Part shown: in pieces, positions 26,376 through 34,120 of the stretch | Numbering within the stretch: the first letter of the stretch is position 1 | How the letters are laid out: each line of letters starts with the position of its first letter | Assembly: GCA_964493765.1 (NCBI GenBank) | Contig: CAZBPK010000131.1 | Location: forward strand, 1-64,000 | DNA from: CALLMJ01 sp964493765 | GTDB taxonomy: Bacteria; Bacteroidota; Bacteroidia; J057; CALLMJ01 | Direction: 5' to 3' | DNA length: 64,000 nt | Notes under the pieces: model-generated | What the model saw: only the letters and a program-made list of their open reading frames with translations | The model's database searches: none | What the model was told of the DNA's origin: nothing | Program-made: the position numbers and the translations under genes

Positions 26376-27494
26376 CTAAGGATTTATCAAAGGATATTCA
26401 AAACATTCATTCCCTACACAGAATTCAAAAAAATAATTTGATTTTGGAAGCCCTGAAATACTAATACTTCCTTCAAAATTTCCTTTCTTCAAAGTAATAT
26501 TCTTGGATTTTAAAATCTCACCTTTTGAGTTTTTTAGACGTATGGTAGCTTTTTGAGGTTTTTGGACTTTGTAAACATAATTGTATTCGTTAGGTTGAGT
26601 TGAGGGTTTTGGGGGAGAAACCCAAAAATTTTTAATTACTTTGGGTTCAATACAATAATCAGAAGAAGTCCAGATATCATTTTTATAATAAGCTAATAAA
26701 CGGAAGCATTTTTTTTCTGAATCAAGTTGATCGGGATTAAAAATGTATTCCATAAAATTTTGATTAGCAAAAGTATAATTTTGAGCATTAAAACAACTCA
26801 AAGTTTTATAACCATTTTGCATTTTGATTTGCAAGGCATAGCCTAAGACATCAGGATTTTCATGTGTCCATTGTATTTTGAGTTGGTTATTTTGGGAATC
26901 TATTTGAAGGGGTTGTTTCCAATTTGGGGTTCTGGGTAAATAATCAAAACGTAGGTATTTACAAAAATCAAAGGGATGGAACTCCTCTAATTCAAAAACA
27001 CCAACAGTAAATTGGCAGATGGTTCCATCAAAACCATCAATGTAAAGCATAAGTTTTGAGTATTGTTGAGGGTTTTGAATGTTAAATTTTATTGTATCAC
27101 CAACATCCTTAGTTGCACAAGCAATGAAATTTTGAGAAAGATTTTTGCAGTCATAAGTGGAATATAAAATGGATTGAACGCCAGCAGGCGTATTACAAAG
27201 AAAGGGATAGATGATTATTTGTAAAGGTTTATGGACGTTTTGAGTTTCAATGGAGTACCATAAATCGTTTTCAAAGGTGTTAATGCAAGAGTTAGGAACA
27301 GCAGGCGGAAGTTCATTTTTGTTTAAAGTTGCAAATTGATTATTTTGGTCTTTGAGCCATTCATTAATTTTAAGTGGAGTAGGGGAGAAGCAGTCGTCGT
27401 TATTGGGTTTTTGGGCAAAAGTAATAAAAGAGAAGCAGATAGAAAAGGCAAAAATGATGGTGGTAAAGCGTGAGGGATGTGAAGGGTTTAGCAC
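26376..27494 (-). CDS. Secreted protein with fibronectin-type-III-like part; start inside repeat copy F
   Basis: About 373 residues, unrecognised as a family. A signal peptide core (FTTIIFAFSICFSFITFAQ) comes directly after the end of repeat copy F. The mature part contains a region like the 'bacterial pre-peptidase/proprotein' beta folds (VGDTIKF, LYIDGFDG), then about 90 residues resembling a fibronectin type III domain (NWKQPLQIDSQNNQLKIQWT). It has no recognisable T9SS tail. No ATG lies between the repeat and the signal peptide. The best start is the GTG at 27494, which is within the repeat's conserved GGCAGTGC and gives a short basic/His n-region (VLNPSHPSRF). An ATG at 27629 is in frame but would add 45 residues encoded by the repeat and overlap gmhB. 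Confidence 0.55.
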   Translation of the reverse strand: MLNPSHPSRFTTIIFAFSICFSFITFAQKPNNDDCFSPTPLKINEWLKDQNNQFATLNKNELPPAVPNSCINTFENDLWYSIETQNVHKPLQIIIYPFLCNTPAGVQSILYSTYDCKNLSQNFIACATKDVGDTIKFNIQNPQQYSKLMLYIDGFDGTICQFTVGVFELEEFHPFDFCKYLRFDYLPRTPNWKQPLQIDSQNNQLKIQWTHENPDVLGYALQIKMQNGYKTLSCFNAQNYTFANQNFMEYIFNPDQLDSEKKCFRLLAYYKNDIWTSSDYCIEPKVIKNFWVSPPKPSTQPNEYNYVYKVQKPQKATIRLKNSKGEILKSKNITLKKGNFEGSISISGLPKSNYFFEFCVGNECFEYPLINP

Positions 27495-27595
27495 TGCCTT
27501 TTTGGGCTTTTGGAAAAAGGAAAAAAAGGATTGCCGAAGCGAACAGCGAAGCCCGAAACAGCCCGACCCAAAGCGTTTAGCGAAGGGACACGCCC
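27468..27595 (-). repeat. Dispersed hairpin repeat, copy F
   Basis: A 128-bp copy that starts 11 bp after the gmhB stop and runs into the 5' end of the next gene. Its hairpin keeps the closing CCTTTTT/AAAAAGG and an inner TTTT/AAAA but has mismatches between them. The left arm belongs to the same subtype as copies B, D and E. Confidence 0.95.
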
Positions 27596-27606
27596 AAAAT
27601 ATATAC

Positions 27607-28116
27607 CTAAACCAGAATGCTAAGAACATCAGAAATTTCTGGAAAAAAATAATCTGCGGAATACATAGGGTCTTGCACGCCCACTAATACAGTTGTAATT
27701 CCCAGCAATTTTGCTGGTGTTAAATCATGTTGTTTGTCTCCGAGCATAAAGGAAATATTAGGGTCTATATTAAAGGAATGAATAGCCCTTTCAAAAAATA
27801 AATTTTCCGGTTTTCTACAAAGGCATCGTGTTTGTTCAGGGTGATGAGGACAATAATAAACATGGTCAATTTTAGCACCAAAAGCTAGTAAACGATTTAA
27901 CATAAAATCATGAATGATTTGTAAATCGGTATGAGTATAAAGCCCTTTAGAAATGCCTCCCTGATTGGTAATAACGATAACTTTATAGTTGAGCCAATTA
28001 GCCATTGAAATAAGCTCAACAATACCGGGTTTGAATTGGAATTTTTCTAAAGAAGTAATATATCCAACTTCTTCGTTGATTACACCGTCTCTATCTAAGA
28101 ACAATCCTTTGTTCAT
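27607..28116 (-). CDS. gmhB: HAD-family D,D-heptose 1,7-bisphosphate phosphatase
   Basis: 169 residues of the HAD-IIIA histidinol-phosphatase-like group. The catalytic DRDGVIN motif has Asp8 and Asp10, ITNQGGISKG carries motif II, and a cysteine/histidine set (Cys89, His91, Cys98, Cys100) fits the zinc site of GmhB. GmhB dephosphorylates heptose 1,7-bisphosphate in ADP-heptose synthesis for lipopolysaccharide. It is separated by 15 bp from floA upstream. The GT9 gene at 5152 could use the resulting sugar. A related HAD phosphatase of other specificity cannot be fully excluded. Confidence 0.85.
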   Translation of the reverse strand: MNKGLFLDRDGVINEEVGYITSLEKFQFKPGIVELISMANWLNYKVIVITNQGGISKGLYTHTDLQIIHDFMLNRLLAFGAKIDHVYYCPHHPEQTRCLCRKPENLFFERAIHSFNIDPNISFMLGDKQHDLTPAKLLGITTVLVGVQDPMYSADYFFPEISDVLSILV

Positions 28117-28131
28117 GAACCATAATAAGGG

Positions 28132-29094
28132 TTATTTATTTTCGTTTTGTGGAGACTCTACGAAGGATTCCCGCATTTTTGTATCGGCTTGAATGTTTTT
28201 CATTTTCAAATAATCAAAATAACCAAGGTTTCCAGATTTTAGAGCTTCTGCTATAGCTAAAGGAATTTGAGCTTCAGCTTCAATTAATAGGGCTTTCATT
28301 TTTTGAATATTTGCAATATATTCTTGTTCTAATGCAACAGCCATAGCTCTTCTTTCTTCTGCTTTAGCTCTTGCAACTTGCAAGTCTGCGTCGGCTTGGT
28401 CAGCTGCTAATTTAGCACCGATGTTTTCGCCTACATCAATATCTGCAATATCTATAGAAAGTAATGTGTAAGCTGTATTGCTATCTAAACCTCTTGCTAA
28501 AACTTGTTTAGAAATTGAATCTGGGTTTTCAAGAACAGTTTTATGGGATTCAGAAGAACCTATAGTAGAAACAATCGCTTCACCAATAGGAGCAAGAATA
28601 GTTTCTACTCCAGCACCACCCACTAATCTGTGAATATCTGCTTTTAATGTTACTCTAGAATTTACTACTAATTGAATACCATCTTTGGCTACGGCGGTTA
28701 CAGGTGGTGTATCAACGACTTTAGGATTTACGGAATCATGAACTGCTGTATATACGTCTCTTCCAGCTAAGTCAATCGCGGCGGCAAGTTTAAAGTTTAA
28801 GTTAATATTGGCTTTATCTGCAGAAATTAATGCATTTACTACAGCGTTTACATTTCCTTTTGCTAAATAGTGAGTTTCTAAATCAGGTAGTGATAAACTT
28901 AAACCTGCTTTGGTTGCTTTGATTAAATTGTTTACTATTAAAGAAGGGGGCACCTGTCTTAATCTCATTCCAATCAATTGCCCAATTCCTACATAAACAC
29001 CTGAAGATAAGGCATTTATATAAACCCCAAAAGGTACAAAATAAATAAATACAAAAAAGCCAAGTAAAATTATGGCAATAAATCCAATTTCCAT
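28132..29094 (-). CDS. floA: Flotillin-like protein FloA
   Basis: 320 residues with an N-terminal membrane hairpin (about residues 4-23), an SPFH-like domain (VNALISADKANINLNFKLAAA, AIDLAGRDVYTAV), and a helical region rich in Ala and Glu (ADLQVARAKAEERRAMAVA). These are the hallmarks of the YqfA/UPF0365 (FloA) family. Bacterial flotillins organise membrane microdomains. It sits between the cupredoxin gene (6 bp upstream) and gmhB. No NfeD-like partner is adjacent. Confidence 0.92.
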   Translation of the reverse strand: MEIGFIAIILLGFFVFIYFVPFGVYINALSSGVYVGIGQLIGMRLRQVPPSLIVNNLIKATKAGLSLSLPDLETHYLAKGNVNAVVNALISADKANINLNFKLAAAIDLAGRDVYTAVHDSVNPKVVDTPPVTAVAKDGIQLVVNSRVTLKADIHRLVGGAGVETILAPIGEAIVSTIGSSESHKTVLENPDSISKQVLARGLDSNTAYTLLSIDIADIDVGENIGAKLAADQADADLQVARAKAEERRAMAVALEQEYIANIQKMKALLIEAEAQIPLAIAEALKSGNLGYFDYLKMKNIQADTKMRESFVESPQNENK

Positions 29095-29100
29095 GATGAT

Positions 29101-29664
29101 TTAGTTTTTTATTAATTTCTGAGTTGTAATTCCTTCAATTGTATTAATCGTAATAAAGTAACAACCTGATTCTAAATCTATAAGATTTAAAACTGTTTGA
29201 TTGGATTGAATGTCTTTATTTAGTACTTTAACGCCTAATATACTATGAATTTGTACGGAAATAATTTTGTTTTCTGATTTGATATTAACAAAGTCAGAAG
29301 TAACTGTGGGGTAAAGTTGAATATTTGAATTGCTAACTTTTTGCTTGGAGGAGGTAGAAACTGTAAAAGAACCTTGCATAGAAGTGTGAATATTGCACTG
29401 ATATTGGTAAGTACCTGCTACTAAAGGAATATAATCTCCAGTTGCATTTTGAAAAGCAAAAGGATTAGCACCTTGAGGAACATTGGTAGAATGAGCCGTA
29501 TGAGTTCCTGATACTTTTACAAATCTTATAGTATCTCCAATGGAAACATTGGGAATATTATTAGGAGCAAAACTAAAACTGCTCACTTGAATAGTATGAA
29601 CCGTTTGGGCATTTAAGCAAAGGTTCAATAATGAAGCAATAAAATAAAGAATAGTCAATCTCAT
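29101..29664 (-). CDS. Secreted cupredoxin with type IX (Por) sorting domain
   Basis: 187 residues with a signal peptide (MRLTILYFIASLLNLCLNA). A plastocyanin-like domain over about residues 22-108 shows the copper ligands as His in GTHTAHS and the Cys-x2-His-x3-Met set in YQCNIHTSM. The last ~75 residues have the Por-secretion tail pattern (IQLYPTVTSDFVNI, VQIHSILGVKV, LESGCYFITI, TTQKLIKN), so it should be exported by T9SS and attached or released at the surface. It may carry electrons or bind copper outside the cell. It lies 6 bp before floA. Confidence 0.85.
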   Translation of the reverse strand: MRLTILYFIASLLNLCLNAQTVHTIQVSSFSFAPNNIPNVSIGDTIRFVKVSGTHTAHSTNVPQGANPFAFQNATGDYIPLVAGTYQYQCNIHTSMQGSFTVSTSSKQKVSNSNIQLYPTVTSDFVNIKSENKIISVQIHSILGVKVLNKDIQSNQTVLNLIDLESGCYFITINTIEGITTQKLIKN

Positions 29665-29685
29665 AAAAAATAAATTTCTACAAAT

Positions 29686-30555
29686 TTAAGAATTATTTTT
29701 TTTTCTAGAATTTTTTTTATGAAATTTTTTGGGTAAAATTTTTACTTCTTTAGGAAAAACATCAGGTGTTGGATATTTCAGCAGCTTAAAATCATTTTCA
29801 TTTATATTTTCAATGATACCATTTTGGTAAAGGCAACCTACGTAAAGTTTAGCATTTCTAGTATGAAAAACTTTATGAAGGGTTTTTCCTGTCGCGATTA
29901 AAACAATTTCCCCAAGAGCTTTTTTTTCATAGATACCCTCTAGCTCAAAGTGTTCTTGAAATGCATTACAGATTTGTTGAAGCTCTTCAGGTATTAATTC
30001 TTTGATTATGGGTTCTTTTTTATTTTTGGATTTATTGGAACCCTTTTTTTCAATAGTTTCTAATTTTTCGGAATTTTCAGTTTTTTTGATTTCTTGATTT
30101 TTATGTTGAGTTTTTTCTTTTTGGAGATTTTGAGCTCTGGGTAGTTTATTTAAAGAAGGTTCTAAAAGAAGAAAATCCATGGAAATACCTTTTAGTTTTA
30201 AATACTCACTAATAGATTCATAGTAGGGTAGTGTGGCAACCAAAGTAATTTTATGAGAGTCTTTTAGAGAATGAATGTCAAACATTATAATTCCAAGAAT
30301 CCAAAAAGGGGATTGTCTTGTATCTTCGGGTAATGAAAATAATTTCACTAAGAATTTTTGTTCAAGTTCTTTTAATTTTGAGTTTTCTTTGTTAGAAGTA
30401 AAAATCCAAAGTTCGGGATTTTCAAATGAGTCTAAGAAATTCCAATTCACATTTTTTGATTCCAGTGAGTCAATATCAAAAGCAACAATATGGTTCCCTT
30501 GTGTTGGGGTGTTACTACTGGAGGGTTTTGAAGAAAAAAAGTTAAATAATGCCAT
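29686..30555 (-). CDS. Uncharacterised protein with lysine-rich linker and tail
   Basis: 289 residues, not recognised. The N-terminal ~140 residues start MALFNFFSSK and then look like a compact alpha/beta domain (HIVAFDIDSLES, PELWIFTSNKEN, KITLVATLPYYESI), which recalls a PIN/NYN-like fold with an early Asp; this is a guess from pattern. A Lys/Glu-rich linker of about 40 residues follows (about 145-185), then a second small domain and a very basic tail (KKFHKKNSRKKNNS), suggesting nucleic-acid binding. It lies 13 bp after the trans-sulfuration gene. Confidence 0.6.
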   Translation of the reverse strand: MALFNFFSSKPSSSNTPTQGNHIVAFDIDSLESKNVNWNFLDSFENPELWIFTSNKENSKLKELEQKFLVKLFSLPEDTRQSPFWILGIIMFDIHSLKDSHKITLVATLPYYESISEYLKLKGISMDFLLLEPSLNKLPRAQNLQKEKTQHKNQEIKKTENSEKLETIEKKGSNKSKNKKEPIIKELIPEELQQICNAFQEHFELEGIYEKKALGEIVLIATGKTLHKVFHTRNAKLYVGCLYQNGIIENINENDFKLLKYPTPDVFPKEVKILPKKFHKKNSRKKNNS

Positions 30556-30568
30556 AATAATTAATGAG

Positions 30569-31711
30569 TTAAATTTTATTAAGTGCTTGTTGTAAATCGT
30601 TTATTAATAATTCAGGTTCATCTAAACCGATACTTAATCTGATTAAATTCCATTTTTCAGGTAATGGAGTAATTGTTATTCCTGGAAATATTAAACTTTC
30701 ATAACTACCCCATGAACAAGCTAAAAGAAAAAGGTTTAAAGAATTACAAAATAATTCAATTTTTGAGGGGTCAGTAGTTTTTAGTTCAATACTGAATAGA
30801 CCGGAACAACCTTTCATTTGTTTTTTTGCTAATTCGTATTGAGGATGATTTTTAGAAAAAGGGTAGTAAACTTTTTCAATTTTAGGATGATTTTCTAAAA
30901 AATCTACAATTTTTAAAGTTGATTGATAAACTTTTTCAAGGCGTATAGGAAGGGTTCTTAATCCTCTTAAAAGCAAAGCGGCATCATGAGCAGATAAAAT
31001 TCCGCCGATATTCATAAAATCTGTATAAAAGATTTTTTCAATCATACTTTGATTTGCACAAATTACACCAGCTACTACATCAGAATGACCAGAAATATAT
31101 TTAGTTGCAGAATGGCAAACAATATCTATACCAAAATCAGAGGATTTTTGAAATAAAGGAGTAGCGTAAGAATTATCTAAAATCGTTAATATTTTGTTTT
31201 CTTTTGCTATTGTTAGAGTTTCTTCTAAATCGGTAATTTCAAAAGTTAAGGAATTTGGAGTTTCTAAAAAAAATAATTTTGTATTGTAATGTAAAGCTTT
31301 TTTATAAGCATTTTTTTCAGTTGGGTTTACAAAAGTCGTTTCAACTCCAAATTTTTTGAGGTATTGATTAAAAAGTTTGTAAGTCCATGAGTAAGGTTTG
31401 TGAACACAGACTACATGGTCTCCAGATTTTAGATTGGAATTTACTGCCGCCGCAATTGCAGCGCTTCCACTAGAAAAGAACAATGCATCATCATAACCTT
31501 CTAATGCAGCAATTTTTTTTCTTAAAATTTCTACAGTTGGGTTATTCCCTCGTGTATAAAAGGGATTTTTTAACTCATTTTTAATTGCCTCACGCATTTC
31601 TTCAACATTTTCAAAACAAAAATTTGAAGTTTGAAAGATGGGAGGTGCTACTGCATTTTTATATTCTTTCCTATTTTCCCCTAAATGATTGATAATAAAG
31701 CTTTCTTCCAT
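30569..31711 (-). CDS. Trans-sulfuration PLP enzyme (cystathionine gamma-synthase / beta-lyase family)
   Basis: 380 residues of the Cys/Met metabolism PLP family. The N-terminus has APPIFQTSNF, followed by FYTRGNNPTVEILRKKIAALE, FFSSGSAAIAAA and CHSATKYISGHSDVVAGV with the cofactor lysine, all diagnostic. Members are cystathionine gamma-synthase, cystathionine beta-lyase, methionine gamma-lyase and O-acetylhomoserine sulfhydrylase; the exact reaction cannot be told by eye. The start codon is directly next to the stop of queF. Confidence 0.88.
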   Translation of the reverse strand: MEESFIINHLGENRKEYKNAVAPPIFQTSNFCFENVEEMREAIKNELKNPFYTRGNNPTVEILRKKIAALEGYDDALFFSSGSAAIAAAVNSNLKSGDHVVCVHKPYSWTYKLFNQYLKKFGVETTFVNPTEKNAYKKALHYNTKLFFLETPNSLTFEITDLEETLTIAKENKILTILDNSYATPLFQKSSDFGIDIVCHSATKYISGHSDVVAGVICANQSMIEKIFYTDFMNIGGILSAHDAALLLRGLRTLPIRLEKVYQSTLKIVDFLENHPKIEKVYYPFSKNHPQYELAKKQMKGCSGLFSIELKTTDPSKIELFCNSLNLFLLACSWGSYESLIFPGITITPLPEKWNLIRLSIGLDEPELLINDLQQALNKI

Positions 31712-32146
31712 TTAAGAAATGATGTTAAGGTTAGGATAATGTGCCTCTTTGTTACCAAATTCAGCAAAAGTTGTAGTTAAAAAACCTCCTCTAATATTAT
31801 AAATCACTTCAATACGTAAGTATTTAGGCTCTAAACATTTAAGCAAATGCCCAAAAATTATGTCAGTTACAGGTTCTTGAAAAATAGCGTCGTTTCTAAA
31901 AGAAAAAAAGTAATATTTGAGAGCTTTTAGCTCAACGCATTTTTTATTGGGTATATATTCAATGGTAATATCTGCAATGTCTGGTAAACCTGTACCCGGA
32001 CAAACCGCTGAAAATTCTTTGGTTTGAATTTTAATTAGTTGAGCATATTGATTTTCAATCTCAAAAGTTTCTAATAGTTTAAATTTATCTTCTAAATTAA
32101 AGTTTTTACGAGTATCTGCAATAAAAATTTCAGGTTTATTTTCCAT
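31712..32146 (-). CDS. queF: 7-cyano-7-deazaguanine reductase (preQ1 synthase)
   Basis: 144 residues, the short (single-domain, type I) QueF. The active-site cysteine is in SAVCPGTGLPDIADI, followed by VELKALKYYFFSFRN, the substrate-recognition helix with the EhxN-like pattern, and NIRGGFLTTTF. It reduces preQ0 to preQ1 with NADPH during queuosine biosynthesis. Other queuosine genes are not in this window. It abuts the trans-sulfuration gene without a gap. Confidence 0.93.
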   Translation of the reverse strand: MENKPEIFIADTRKNFNLEDKFKLLETFEIENQYAQLIKIQTKEFSAVCPGTGLPDIADITIEYIPNKKCVELKALKYYFFSFRNDAIFQEPVTDIIFGHLLKCLEPKYLRIEVIYNIRGGFLTTTFAEFGNKEAHYPNLNIIS

Positions 32147-32160
32147 AAAATGGACAAGAA

Positions 32161-32670
32161 TTATTTGGTTAAGACTTCACAGTTATCAGGAACAATTTTT
32201 TTTATAAAAACTAATTCATCATGAGTCAAATGATTTTTGGAAATATCAATTAATTTTAAATTATCTAATCCACGCATTTCATTGGGAAAGTAAATTAAAC
32301 GGTTACTACTCATATAAAGAGTATGAAGTTCTTTTAAATCTCCAAAAGTTTCAGGGATCTTCTTGATTTTATTTTTTGATAAATTTAAAACTTGTAGATT
32401 TTTTAAACGATTAATTTCAGCTGGAATTTCTTTTATTTGATTTTTCCCTAAATTTAATTCTTGAAGATTTTCAAATAATAGGATTTCTTTAGGAAATTCT
32501 TTAAGTTTTTGATTACTTAAATTGAGTTTATAAACTTGATTTTTATTTGCAACAGCTTTTTCTAAAGAATTAAAAACTGGTTTTTTTTCCAATTCATACT
32601 GAGAAATGGGTTTTTGAGAGTACAGGCTATGTGAGAGTATTACAAAAATGTATACAAAATATTTTAACAT
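32161..32670 (-). CDS. Secreted leucine-rich repeat protein
   Basis: 169 residues with a signal peptide (MLKYFVYIFVILSHSLYSQ) and about five LRR units of 23 residues (e.g. LQELNLGKNQIKEIPAEINR, LQVLNLSKNKIKKIPETFGD). The units have the LxxLxLxxNxIxxIP consensus usual in bacteria. It probably mediates protein binding in the periplasm or at the cell surface. No sorting domain is present. It lies 14 bp before queF. Confidence 0.85.
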   Translation of the reverse strand: MLKYFVYIFVILSHSLYSQKPISQYELEKKPVFNSLEKAVANKNQVYKLNLSNQKLKEFPKEILLFENLQELNLGKNQIKEIPAEINRLKNLQVLNLSKNKIKKIPETFGDLKELHTLYMSSNRLIYFPNEMRGLDNLKLIDISKNHLTHDELVFIKKIVPDNCEVLTK

Positions 32671-32719
32671 TTAACAAAAAAATTTGACTACAAAAATAGA
32701 AAATAATTCACAAAACAAA

Positions 32720-33847
32720 TTATTTTTTCAAAATTTGGCTATAAAATTTTTCATAAGTTTTAACGATAATGTTTTCATCAAAATTTTGAGCAGTTCTTAG
32801 TGCATTTATAGAATAATCTGAATATTTGTCTTCTTTTAAAACATTAATTACATATTCAGACATTTTATCGATATCTCCAACATCAGCCATAAAACCATTA
32901 AAATCCTGACGAATGACTTCAGGTAATCCACCTGCATTTGAAGCCACAACAGGAATACCACAAGCCATAGCTTCTAATGCTGCTAAACCAAAACTTTCTG
33001 ATTCTGATGGCATTAAAAATACATCAGAAATAGCTAATATGTCTTCAACTTTTTCTTGTTTACCCATAAAAATTACACAGTTTGTAAGTTGATTTTCCCT
33101 AACGAATTTTTCTAAATTGGTTCTTTCGGGTCCATCACCCACCATAATGAGTTTAGTTGGAATATGTTTTTTAACTTTTAAATAGATTTCTAAAACATCT
33201 TGAACTCTTTTTACTTTCCTGAAATTGGAAGTATGAATTAATATTTTTTCATTATTAGGGGCAATTAATTTACGATACATATTTCTAATATCGGGTTTAG
33301 GGCGAAACCTTTCTAAAGAAACAAAGTTCGGAATTACTTCAATATTTTGTTGAACATTAAAATAATCATAAGTAGCTTGTTTTAAATATTCAGAAACGGA
33401 AGTTACTAAATCGGATTGTTCAATTGCATATTTAATGACAGTCTTGAAAGTTTCTTCTTTTCCGACTAATGTTATATCAGTACCATGAAGGGTTGTGATC
33501 ACTGGCAAATCTATTTGATGAGATTTTAAAATTTGTTTTGCAAAAATAGCAGCTGATGCATGAGGTATGGCATAATGAACATGAACAAAATCTAAATTAT
33601 AGTGCATAGCTACATCAACAATTTTAGAAATTAATGCGGATTCATAGGGTAAATATTGAAAAAGTGGGTAATTGGGTGTAACAACTTCGTGATAATAAAT
33701 ATTTTGAGCAAAAAAATCTAATCGAACAGGTCTATCATAGGAAATAAAATGAATACAATGTCCAAGACTAGCTAAGATCTTTCCTAATTCTGTTGCAATT
33801 ACACCACTACCTCCAAAGGTCGGGTAACAAACAATTCCTAATGTCAT
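32720..33847 (-). CDS. bshA: N-acetyl-alpha-D-glucosaminyl L-malate synthase BshA
   Basis: About 375 residues of the GT4 glycosyltransferase family. The N-terminal GIVCYPTFGGSGVIATELG and the following HVHYAIPHA, TLHGTDITLVG and SESFGLAALEAMACG segments are the BshA pattern. It makes GlcNAc-malate, the first step of bacillithiol synthesis. The ATG at 33847 is chosen; an in-frame TTG six codons upstream falls outside the conserved N-terminus. BshB and BshC are not in this window. Confidence 0.92.
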   Translation of the reverse strand: MTLGIVCYPTFGGSGVIATELGKILASLGHCIHFISYDRPVRLDFFAQNIYYHEVVTPNYPLFQYLPYESALISKIVDVAMHYNLDFVHVHYAIPHASAAIFAKQILKSHQIDLPVITTLHGTDITLVGKEETFKTVIKYAIEQSDLVTSVSEYLKQATYDYFNVQQNIEVIPNFVSLERFRPKPDIRNMYRKLIAPNNEKILIHTSNFRKVKRVQDVLEIYLKVKKHIPTKLIMVGDGPERTNLEKFVRENQLTNCVIFMGKQEKVEDILAISDVFLMPSESESFGLAALEAMACGIPVVASNAGGLPEVIRQDFNGFMADVGDIDKMSEYVINVLKEDKYSDYSINALRTAQNFDENIIVKTYEKFYSQILKK

Positions 33848-33940
33848 AAAACGAAAACTTTGCAAGTTTAGTAAAAAAATTGATAATCAAGAAAATATTT
33901 TAAAACTATGAAAATCAATTACTTAATTGATGAAAAACAG

Positions 33941-33981
33941 TAATCCACATTTATAAACCAAAAATGTTGAAAAGTGAATAA
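33941..33981. promoter_or_regulatory. Two DnaA-box-like 9-mers upstream of dnaA
   Basis: TAATCCACA (33941-33949) and AGTGAATAA (33973-33981, i.e. TTATTCACT on the other strand) each differ by one base from common DnaA boxes. They lie 140-180 bp upstream of dnaA and could serve autoregulation. There are too few sites, and no AT-rich unwinding element with clustered boxes, to call a replication origin. The 273 bp between bshA and dnaA contain no gene. Confidence 0.3.
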
Positions 33982-34120
33982 CCCAATTTGAAATTATTCT
34001 ATATGGAAATCAGTTAGTTAAAAATTTTTTACTACAATTTGAACATTTTATAAAAAGTCAATAGTAAACAATAAAAAAAAATGGTGCAATTTTGAAGTCG
34101 TAAACTCAATAAAAAAATAT

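Noticed and set aside
33848..34120. Replication origin upstream of dnaA
   Set aside because: Only two imperfect DnaA-box-like 9-mers are present and no clustered boxes or clear unwinding element.
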